Assembly: GCA_030600405.1 (NCBI GenBank)
Contig: JAUVMD010000020.1
Coordinates: 1-10,029, forward strand
Reading direction: 5' to 3'
DNA from: Nitrospirota bacterium
Lineage (GTDB): Bacteria; Nitrospinota; Nitrospinia; Nitrospinales; Nitrospinaceae
DNA length: 10,029 bases
The position numbers and the translations under genes are program-made. This document shows positions 1-6,374 of this stretch, in pieces. The stretch's first letter is position 1; every line of letters begins with the position of its first letter. The notes beneath the pieces are model-generated. The model was given only the letters and a program-made list of their open reading frames with translations, had not been told where the DNA came from and did not search any database.

Positions 1-54
1 GGTATCCAAATTCTAAAACGCAACTCCCACCGGAAGACTTCTCCCAATGCCTGA
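1..54 (+). CDS. C-terminal end of an upstream paralogue of the two membrane proteins that follow (partial)
   Basis: Frame 1 is open from the first base and gives 17 residues, starting GIQILKRNS, before a TGA at 52-54. This matches the extreme C-termini of the two complete downstream proteins (GIQLLRKKS and GIQILKRKS), which likewise end a few residues later. The best reading is the tail of a third member of the family, most of it outside the window. At the nucleotide level bases 1-18 match 3721-3738 at 17 of 18 positions. The stop lies inside the next gene, an 8-base overlap, and the likely ribosome-binding site of that gene (GGAAG at 32-36) is inside this tail. Only the end is visible, so function can be inferred only from its neighbours. 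Confidence 0.75.
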   Translation, partial: GIQILKRNSHRKTSPNA

Positions 55-1891
55 AACCCTGGAGGCCGGCCCCAACCCGGTATCAACGGACCGATGGAAA
101 GCTCTCCTGGGATTCGTGATTCTTGCCGGCGCGGGGGTGTTCATGATGTCTGTCAGTTGGCTCAAATGGCCCGACCTGGTGGACGATTTTGGAGAACAGG
201 CCTATATCGCCTGGCAGTTGTCGGAAGGGAAGATTCTTTACAAGGATATCGCCTATCTGTACGGCCCGTTTTCCGGCTACGTACACGCCTTCATTTTCAA
301 ATGGTTCGGTCTGGGCCTTCTCACGCTCGCCCTTTTCAATATCGGGGTCGTCGTGGCGCTGTCTTTTTTGATCTACCTGTTTATCAAACAAACTTCCGAT
401 GGGCTTACCGGAACGGCATGCACCCTGGCTTTTTTGAACGTGTTTGCCTTCGGACAATATAAGGGCGGGGGCAACTTTAATTTTGTTTGCGCCTATGTTT
501 ACGAGTTGCCGCACGGTGTGGCTTTAAGTCTGGTCACCTTGTACCTGTTTTCAAAATTTGTCAAGACCGGCGACCGGCCCTGGCTGATGGGCGTTTATTT
601 CATGGCGGGGCTGGTGTTTCTTACCAAACCGGAGGTTTTTCTGGCTCTCGCCCTCTCCCTGCCCGTTGGAACCGCTTTTGCCTTGCACGGGCGGTCTCTC
701 GACAAAAAAACATGGGCTCTTAACATTGCCGGGTGCATGGGTTCTTTTCTGGTGCCCCCGTTTTTATTTTTTTTGTATCTTGCGTTTCACCTGCCCGCCG
801 GGCAAGCCTTCAATTATGTTATCAGTCCGTGGATTTACGTGAACAATGCGTCCCACCTGGCTCTCCCGCTCTATCAATGGGTTTTAGGAATTGATGACAT
901 CCCCGCAAACCTGACCAGGCTGTTTGCGTATTTTCTTCTCGGTGGTTCGATCGTTTTGGCCCTTACCCTGATACAGGGAACCCTGAACCGGCGGCCCCGT
1001 GTGCCGAAAACGATTTCCATCGGATTAATCCTGCTATGCGCCGTGCTGATGGATTTATTATTAAATAAAATTCCCCTGTTGGAACTGCCCCGTCCCTTGC
1101 CGCTGTTCCTTCTGGTATTGGTGATATATTATTTGAATGAAATTGTGCGCAAAAAGAACCCCGATAGAAAAGCTCTTCTGATTCAATGTACTTTTACCCT
1201 GTTTTCCCTCGCCCTGCTGTTAAAAATTATTTTGAACACCCGAATCTACCATTACGGATTCGCACTGGCGCTACCGGGAACTCTGGTTTTCATTCGATGG
1301 GTCCTGTATGAATATCCCCGTCATAATAAGTTCATCGGCGGTCCGGCTCAATTTTTTCGAGCCGCGGTTTCCGTTTTGGGACTGGTCATCCTGGCGCATC
1401 ACGTCGTATTGAACTATCAAGTCGAGGGATTAAAAACCTACCCCGTCGGCACCGGCCGGGATGTGATTCTGGATTACAGTCCTCAGTTTGAAACCCGCGG
1501 ACCGATTGTGGCGGAGACGGTAAGGTATATTCAGGATACGATCAAACCGGGGGCGCCCATTGCCACTCTGCCCACCGGCAATATCATTAATTACATGACC
1601 CGGCATCCGAATCCACTGAGGAACCCTACCCTGAATCCCGTGGAGGCCGACATTGTCAGGGAGCAACAGTATTTAGAGAACATGAGATCCGTGTCTCCTC
1701 CCTATATACTTTTGGTGGATACCGACGCCTCTTTTCTGGGAGCCCGTTATCTTGGGAAGGATTACGGTCGAAACATTTATCAATGGATCCAAATTCATTA
1801 TTCCGTCGAAAAGCAGTTCGGGCAGGCTCCCTTTCAGGGGAAGGGATTCGGCATTCAATTATTAAGAAAAAAGTCCTCGGCTAAACAATGA
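47..1891 (+). CDS. Multi-pass membrane protein, predicted GT-C-type glycosyltransferase (tandem copy A)
   Basis: The 614-residue protein has roughly 11-12 hydrophobic segments, the first at about residues 17-36. A hydrophilic C-terminal domain of about 150 residues (460-614) follows the last one. After the first segment comes an acidic loop with W41, D43, D46 and D47, then YKDIAYLYGPFSGY at 65-78. This layout is typical of GT-C enzymes of the ArnT/PMT/RgtA type, which move a sugar from a polyprenyl-phosphate donor on the outer face of the inner membrane; there an acidic residue in the first loop is catalytic. The assignment to GT-C is inference from this pattern, and donor and acceptor are unknown. 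Other blocks shared with the next gene are FLTKPE (192-197 region), RPLP (349-352), HYGFAL (402-407), GRD (470-472) and NYM (515-517). The ATG at 47 follows GGAAG at 32-36 by 10 bases. The gene overlaps its neighbours by 8 bases upstream and 4 bases (ATGA) downstream, so co-transcription and translational coupling are likely. A polytopic protein without sugar-transfer activity remains possible. Confidence 0.85.
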   Translation: MPETLEAGPNPVSTDRWKALLGFVILAGAGVFMMSVSWLKWPDLVDDFGEQAYIAWQLSEGKILYKDIAYLYGPFSGYVHAFIFKWFGLGLLTLALFNIGVVVALSFLIYLFIKQTSDGLTGTACTLAFLNVFAFGQYKGGGNFNFVCAYVYELPHGVALSLVTLYLFSKFVKTGDRPWLMGVYFMAGLVFLTKPEVFLALALSLPVGTAFALHGRSLDKKTWALNIAGCMGSFLVPPFLFFLYLAFHLPAGQAFNYVISPWIYVNNASHLALPLYQWVLGIDDIPANLTRLFAYFLLGGSIVLALTLIQGTLNRRPRVPKTISIGLILLCAVLMDLLLNKIPLLELPRPLPLFLLVLVIYYLNEIVRKKNPDRKALLIQCTFTLFSLALLLKIILNTRIYHYGFALALPGTLVFIRWVLYEYPRHNKFIGGPAQFFRAAVSVLGLVILAHHVVLNYQVEGLKTYPVGTGRDVILDYSPQFETRGPIVAETVRYIQDTIKPGAPIATLPTGNIINYMTRHPNPLRNPTLNPVEADIVREQQYLENMRSVSPPYILLVDTDASFLGARYLGKDYGRNIYQWIQIHYSVEKQFGQAPFQGKGFGIQLLRKKSSAKQ

Positions 1892-3765
1892 ACCCCGCCA
1901 CTTCAAATTCATCCGTAACCCGCATCAGAAACTCGCTATTGAAAATTTCGTGGCAACCCTGGTTGCTGGTGGCTTCAGGAGTGCTCATGGCCAACATCAG
2001 CTGGGGAAAGTGGATGGATATTCTCGTGGATTTTAGCCTACAGGTTTATGCTCCCTGGCAGTTATCCCAGGGACAAGTCCTATACAAAGACATTATTTAT
2101 ATTTATGGCCCTTTATCGGCCTACATACACAGTTTTTTGTTTATGGTGTTTGGACCCGGAATTTCCATACTCGCCTGGTTTAATATCGGTCTGATAATTA
2201 TCCTGACGGTCATCATCCACCGCCTTTTTCGCGATCTATTTGATCCTCTAACCGGGTTTCTTGCCGCGTTATCTTTTATCATGGTCTTTGCCTTTGGAAA
2301 TTATCTTCAGGTGAGCAATTATAATTTCGTTTGCGCTTACGAATACACCTTGCCTCACGGAGTTTTCCTGAGCTTTGTAGCCATCCATCAATTTGTTAAC
2401 TACCTCAGAAATCCTCTATCCCGCACGTTATTTTGGATCGGCCTGCTTTCCGGGTTAATTCTATTGACCAAACCCGAGGTATTTTTGGCTGAGATAACCG
2501 CTATCGGAACAGGGCTCCTACTGGCCTTCCAATTCCAGGAAACGTCTTTGAAAAACAAGCTTCATAAAATTTTAATTTTCCTTTCGGCCTTTTTCATTCC
2601 ATCCTTGGCATTTGTGTTTTACTTTTCATTTCACATGCCGATAGAACAAGCGTTGGAGAGTCCTTTCTCCCATTTGACTTATATCTTTAATTCTGAGATC
2701 AAATCATTACCCTTTTTTAAAGCCATTACGGGTATTGATTTATTCTGGGAAAACCTGGGCAATATGTTCATCGTTTTAGGGAGCTATTTGCTTATTTATA
2801 CGATTCTGATATTTCTCAACAAAGGAATAGCGTCCCGTTATGGCAATACCAAGGCACTCTATTGGATTTGCTTTTCAGCTTTCCTGGCTCCTTTGATTAT
2901 TTTCAAGGGTGATGTTTTTTGGCTGGATTTGGCGCGTCCTCTTCCCCTGATTCTGATTGCGTACATAGGGATTTTCGTTTACCGGCTGTTTTTTCATTCC
3001 CAAACCCTGCAAGATAAAAAACGGCAAATACCCATTCTCGTCTTGACCCTGTTTTCACTGGTTTTATTGTTAAAAATTTTTTTAAACGTACATGTCCAAC
3101 ATTACGGATTTGCACTGGTTCTACCTGGATTCCTCATTTTTGTAGCGCTTTTGATTCATGAATTACCCTTGGCTTTCAAAAAATTTCAAGGGTCCGCACT
3201 GGTGCCTTCAGCATTTGGGTTGGCCTTTCTACTGGCTCACGCGGGTATGATGGGGTGGATTTCTTTCAACATGTACCAGATGAAGGATTTCCCCGTCGGT
3301 AAGGGGAGAGACCGGGTTTATGATTTTTCTCCCTACCGTATGGGAACACCCGCCGAACCATACTTGCGCGGAGTTCTATTCAACTATGCCCTTGAGTGGA
3401 TTGATAAGAATTTGGACCCAGAAGAAGAGTTTGTTACTTTTCCTGCAGACACCATGCTTAATTACATGTCACGGAGAAGGAGCCCAATCATAACTGGGCT
3501 TTTTAACCCGGGCGCATTGCTTCTGACCGGAGAAAGCCCCATATTCAATTCCCTGAAAGAAAACTCTCCCGATTATATTGTGTTGATAGACCAGGAATTT
3601 CCTCATTTTGGGAGGCGCTTTTTTGGCAGAGATTATGCCCAAGCCATCTTTAAATGGATTGTTCAAAATTACAAAGTGGTACAACAAATTGGGGCAAGAC
3701 CCTTTTCTAATCAGGGCTTTGGTATCCAAATACTAAAAAGAAAATCACTCCATTCGGATCAATGA
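1888..3765 (+). CDS. Multi-pass membrane protein, predicted GT-C-type glycosyltransferase (tandem copy B)
   Basis: The 625-residue protein is a clear paralogue of the preceding gene along its whole length. Shared blocks in the same order are YKDI-YIYGPLSAY (67-79), NFVCAY-Y-LPHGV, LLTKPEVFLA (192-201), RPLPL (350-354), HYGFAL-LPG (405-414), GRD (473-475), NYMSR (525-529) and a GFGIQILKRKS tail. The first loop reads W42, D44, V47, D48, so the D-D pair of copy A is V-D here and only the second aspartate is kept. That residue is a candidate catalytic position if the GT-C assignment (an inference) is right. Hydrophobic segments lie near 23-40, 90-112, 120-136, 182-212, 227-248, 292-310, 325-338, 351-368, 380-398, 407-425 and 438-460. 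The start ATG overlaps the previous stop as ATGA with no strong Shine-Dalgarno sequence, which fits termination-reinitiation. By eye the gene is richer in A+T than copy A, notably at third codon positions. Confidence 0.85.
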   Translation: MNPATSNSSVTRIRNSLLKISWQPWLLVASGVLMANISWGKWMDILVDFSLQVYAPWQLSQGQVLYKDIIYIYGPLSAYIHSFLFMVFGPGISILAWFNIGLIIILTVIIHRLFRDLFDPLTGFLAALSFIMVFAFGNYLQVSNYNFVCAYEYTLPHGVFLSFVAIHQFVNYLRNPLSRTLFWIGLLSGLILLTKPEVFLAEITAIGTGLLLAFQFQETSLKNKLHKILIFLSAFFIPSLAFVFYFSFHMPIEQALESPFSHLTYIFNSEIKSLPFFKAITGIDLFWENLGNMFIVLGSYLLIYTILIFLNKGIASRYGNTKALYWICFSAFLAPLIIFKGDVFWLDLARPLPLILIAYIGIFVYRLFFHSQTLQDKKRQIPILVLTLFSLVLLLKIFLNVHVQHYGFALVLPGFLIFVALLIHELPLAFKKFQGSALVPSAFGLAFLLAHAGMMGWISFNMYQMKDFPVGKGRDRVYDFSPYRMGTPAEPYLRGVLFNYALEWIDKNLDPEEEFVTFPADTMLNYMSRRRSPIITGLFNPGALLLTGESPIFNSLKENSPDYIVLIDQEFPHFGRRFFGRDYAQAIFKWIVQNYKVVQQIGARPFSNQGFGIQILKRKSLHSDQ

Positions 3766-3827
3766 ACAAGATGACTCAAAATCAATTCTTGCCCCGCTTA
3801 AAACAGATTGCAGAAAACCTCATTTAA
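3762..3827 (+). CDS. Possible 21-residue reading frame overlapping the end of copy B
   Basis: An ATG overlaps the stop of copy B in the same ATGA arrangement that joins copies A and B. It opens a 21-codon frame (MNKMTQNQFLPRLKQIAENLI) ending in TAA at 3825-3827. There is no strong ribosome-binding site, but coupling to the preceding gene would not need one. The peptide is polar with an amphipathic look and has no membrane segment. Its first residues loosely resemble the N-terminus of copy B (MN, then a polar stretch with L-K-I), so it could be the 5' stub of a decayed further copy. It could equally be a chance frame in a short intergenic region. It is the only candidate gene between the two convergent blocks. 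Confidence 0.2.
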   Translation: MNKMTQNQFLPRLKQIAENLI

Positions 3828-3830
3828 AAC

Positions 3831-4604
3831 TCACGACTTTGCAACCGGCGAGCCACCCGTCTCCTGATATTTTTCACTGATGAGGACCCGGCTTTTTTCT
3901 GCAAAGACCCGGCGGTCGGTTTCTCCCGTTACTTTAGGCAAAACCCATACTTTGACATTCAAGCGGGGATGCATTAACAAATGCTTTATATTTACTATAA
4001 ATGGCATCCCCAGGGGCCAGCAGGCCACCGAGGGTTCTCCGGCATCATAATAACGGATCATGACAGGAATAACGGAACTTTCCGCCTGCACCACCGCTTC
4101 AAAGGCAGACGATTTGAAACGCTCCACCCGGTGCCCCAGAGTGGCGCCGCCTTCCGGAAACACGACCACGGAATACCCGGACCGCAATCGATCGGCAATG
4201 GCTTGGACCATGCCTGCCAACTCCCTGCGCCGGGTTCGGTCAATATAAATGGTATTCGCGATTCGGGTCATGTATCCGATCAAGGGCCATTCTCGAACAT
4301 CACTTTTGGAAACAAAAGACATCTTGAAGCACGCCGCCGACACAAAAATATCCACTATGCCAACATGATTGGAAACAATCAGCGCTCCGTGGTCAGATCG
4401 TTCGACCAAACCCACCTGGTGAATACGAATGTTCATCATCCAACAACACAATTTGCCCCACACCTGCATGACGCGGGCCATCATCGCATAGCGGGCGTTC
4501 TGGAAAGGGCTCAACGCAATCACCGTCACCAAGCCCACCAAACCCGATATCAGCTGAATGAGCAGCAGACCGGCCAGTCTGTAAACCAATCGAAAATAAT
4601 CCAT
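3831..4604 (-). CDS. 1-acyl-sn-glycerol-3-phosphate acyltransferase-like protein (PlsC/LPLAT family)
   Basis: This 257-residue protein has the ordered acyltransferase motifs of the PlsC family. They are the catalytic H80-x4-D85 in NHVGIVD, the IYIDR block at 119-123, the phosphate-binding FPEGG at 149-153 and the VIPV block at 178-181. A hydrophobic N-terminal stretch (about 10-34) should anchor it to the inner membrane. Family members move an acyl chain from acyl-ACP or acyl-CoA to lysophosphatidic acid or another lysolipid or amine. The exact acceptor cannot be read from sequence, and length and motifs would also suit an ornithine-lipid or other accessory acyltransferase, so I give no gene symbol. 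The start is backed by GGGAAG at 4614-4619, 9 bases before the ATG. It lies 16 bases after the SGNH-hydrolase-like gene and is probably co-transcribed with it. It converges on the membrane-protein array, with only 65 bases between the stops. Confidence 0.88.
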   Translation of the reverse strand: MDYFRLVYRLAGLLLIQLISGLVGLVTVIALSPFQNARYAMMARVMQVWGKLCCWMMNIRIHQVGLVERSDHGALIVSNHVGIVDIFVSAACFKMSFVSKSDVREWPLIGYMTRIANTIYIDRTRRRELAGMVQAIADRLRSGYSVVVFPEGGATLGHRVERFKSSAFEAVVQAESSVIPVMIRYYDAGEPSVACWPLGMPFIVNIKHLLMHPRLNVKVWVLPKVTGETDRRVFAEKSRVLISEKYQETGGSPVAKS

Positions 4605-4620
4605 TACATCTAGCTTCCCG

Positions 4621-5421
4621 TTAAAAATGTTCTGGCTTTTTCTTTTTGAATCCCGTCATGTCCGTCCCAACCACTTGCCGGAGTTCCTCCCAATAGGATC
4701 TTATCATTCTTGGCAGGGTGATTTCGCTGGTCATATTAAAACCCAGAGTTCCCAGTATTATGCGGGCCACGTGAGACCAGGCATTATGAGCGCGCAACCA
4801 CCCATAGTGGATTTCATCATACCCCAGGTAGCGATCCATATCCGGAATCAAACGGCCCTGCCGGCAAGCGGACTCCTTTAAAAACCGGTTGACCTCGATG
4901 ATCCCCGCCGTCGCCTCGTCATAAGCAACCGTGGAACGAGGAAACAACAGCGAGCGAAGAATACAAAACCAGACCGGGTGATCTCCTTTTTCAAAAGCAA
5001 CCGGTAGCGTGGTGTAAAAAATCTCTGCATTCATCGATTGCAGTCTGTCGAATATCTGCTGAACGGTCTCAATCACCTTCTCAGTCGACACACCATACAT
5101 AATGTCATTGCCAATGTCCGTAACCAGAGCGACCACCTGGTAACCGGATTTTGATTTATTTTGTGCCACCTCAAAAATATCACTGGCATAAATCGGGGGA
5201 TACACTACATTCAACAATCCGCCGGAAGCGTAATACGCCCGGCCGGGGCCGGAGGCAATCAACACATCGACTTTCCGGGGATACAAACAGGACTTTATGT
5301 GCTTAACCAAGGCGAAGCATCCACGCGACAGATTGCTGGCTCCGAGCAAAATCAGCAGGACCGGCGGATCCGTAGGGAGCAAAGAGACGTTCGTGTTTTT
5401 TTCATCAAGATCAACAGCCAT
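4621..5421 (-). CDS. SGNH/GDSL-hydrolase-like protein
   Basis: I do not recognise the specific family of this 266-residue protein, but the SGNH-hydrolase plan is visible. A hydrophobic strand leads into LLGASNLSRG, where S29 would be the nucleophile; the usual GDS is GAS here. A glycine-containing block II lies near SGPGR (57-61). Block III holds N105 in DIGNDIMYG, with the glycine shifted relative to the common GxND. Block V is D202-x-x-H205 in YDEIHYG, which would supply the acid and base. Such enzymes are esterases, lipases or O-acyl hydrolases. The substrate is unknown. There is no signal peptide, so it is probably cytoplasmic. It sits directly upstream of the PlsC-like gene and is the first gene after an 80-base gap, so the two may form a unit making and removing acyl esters (inference). 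The ATG at 5421 has only a weak ribosome-binding site. The C-terminus is lysine-rich (FKKKKPEHF). Confidence 0.7.
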   Translation of the reverse strand: MAVDLDEKNTNVSLLPTDPPVLLILLGASNLSRGCFALVKHIKSCLYPRKVDVLIASGPGRAYYASGGLLNVVYPPIYASDIFEVAQNKSKSGYQVVALVTDIGNDIMYGVSTEKVIETVQQIFDRLQSMNAEIFYTTLPVAFEKGDHPVWFCILRSLLFPRSTVAYDEATAGIIEVNRFLKESACRQGRLIPDMDRYLGYDEIHYGWLRAHNAWSHVARIILGTLGFNMTSEITLPRMIRSYWEELRQVVGTDMTGFKKKKPEHF

Positions 5422-5457
5422 GGATGCTTACCCGAACAATCCTTTGATAATATCTTG

Positions 5458-5473
5458 AAAAAGACCTGAGGTC
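5458..5473 (-). terminator. Weak terminator-like dyad in the gap after the protease gene
   Basis: Read on the minus strand, GACC-TCA-GGTC (5473-5463) is followed directly by a run of five T (5462-5458). It lies 28 bases after the protease stop and before the SGNH-hydrolase-like gene. The stem is only 4 base pairs with a 3-base loop; beyond a mismatch, an AAA/TTT pairing could extend it. It may attenuate transcription between the two parts of the left-pointing block, but it is too weak to call a firm terminator. The same 80-base gap (5422-5501) has a TATTAT stretch that could serve as a -10 box, with no matching -35. Confidence 0.25.
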
Positions 5474-5501
5474 GTTTGGGAAGAGGGGATATTTCTTGGA
5501 A

Positions 5502-6374
5502 CTAAGGATAGGAACGGTATTTTTTGGGTAAGCCGGCCAGATCCGCCCGTTTATCCAAAATTTCGTGGAGTTTTGAATAATGACGGATCAACTTTTTAAT
5601 TTCAAAATGTTTTGGGGGATTCGATTTGCTACTCCTCAGGTAACTGCCATAGCGGCGAATATTACTGACGTAAGATTTATATTTGCTCCTCCACCAGACC
5701 TCATTATGCCCATCCCACAATTGATCCCTATGGTCTGTAGTGGGCTTAAGAAACATTTTCAAATTTTCCTTATCCATCTCCAGTTTGAATTCTCCCAGAA
5801 AACTCATTCCCAATAAACCATCTACCTTTCCATTGAAGTTCGGATTGGTGCTGGCTTCCACTCCAAAGACTTCCGCATTCCCTACTTTAACGGAATCGAG
5901 GATAAAAAGGGGGCTTTCAACGTTTCCACCCGCTGTACTGAAACTCATTGATGGGAGATTATGATCGTTTGCGACATGCAAAGCCTCACCCAGCCGTTCG
6001 GACAGGATAACCATTGATGCGCCGGTATCCACCATCAGATTAGCCGTTATGCCTCCATTAATTTGCACTTTCACAATGAAATGGCTATCGCCGTAGGGTT
6101 TAACTGGAATGGCATAGCTATTGGAGTGCTTTTCCGGATAGAGCAGTTTCACCGAATCCGTTGATTCGGCAACACCCTTCATGGTTTTCAGTTCGCCCTT
6201 TTTCCGGTACTGGGGAGGGATTTTGGAAAGGTTGTCGGTAAAATGTGTTTTACCGTTTTCATCTTTCCATTTGTAAATGGCGGATTGGGAGGGAGACGCC
6301 AACATCAATATAACCAATAGTCCTAAAGCGCAGGAAAACTTAATCCATGGACTCAAAGGATATCGGTTTGACAT
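5502..6374 (-). CDS. Secreted DUF4124 / retropepsin-like aspartic protease
   Basis: From the ATG at 6374 the protein is 290 residues. A hydrophobic signal peptide (about 11-30) ends at a plausible signal peptidase site near SQSA. A DUF4124-type module follows (33-57, IYKWKDENGKTHFTD), then a retropepsin-like domain with the active-site D116 in VDTGAS and the second-half motif GLLGMSFLGEF at 186-196. With only one catalytic aspartate visible, these proteins are expected to work as homodimers, as in clan AA proteases. The basic, tyrosine-rich tail (about 225-290) matches nothing I know. The frame stays open to an ATG at 6467, but that would put 31 charged residues before the signal peptide, deep inside ftsK. 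The ATG at 6374 has GAGAG 6 bases upstream and gives a proper signal sequence. The start overlaps the 3' end of ftsK by 35 bases, so the two are probably coupled. Location is likely the periplasm or outer face of the inner membrane; substrate unknown. Confidence 0.85.
   Translation of the reverse strand: MSNRYPLSPWIKFSCALGLLVILMLASPSQSAIYKWKDENGKTHFTDNLSKIPPQYRKKGELKTMKGVAESTDSVKLLYPEKHSNSYAIPVKPYGDSHFIVKVQINGGITANLMVDTGASMVILSERLGEALHVANDHNLPSMSFSTAGGNVESPLFILDSVKVGNAEVFGVEASTNPNFNGKVDGLLGMSFLGEFKLEMDKENLKMFLKPTTDHRDQLWDGHNEVWWRSKYKSYVSNIRRYGSYLRSSKSNPPKHFEIKKLIRHYSKLHEILDKRADLAGLPKKYRSYP

Noticed and set aside
3766..3830. Bidirectional terminator between the convergent blocks
   Set aside because: I found no stem with more than a few pairs and no T-run following a GC-rich dyad on either strand.
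3981..4613. 210-residue plus-strand frame opposite the PlsC-like gene
   Set aside because: The minus-strand frame carries all acyltransferase motifs in order; this frame is a low-complexity antisense shadow.
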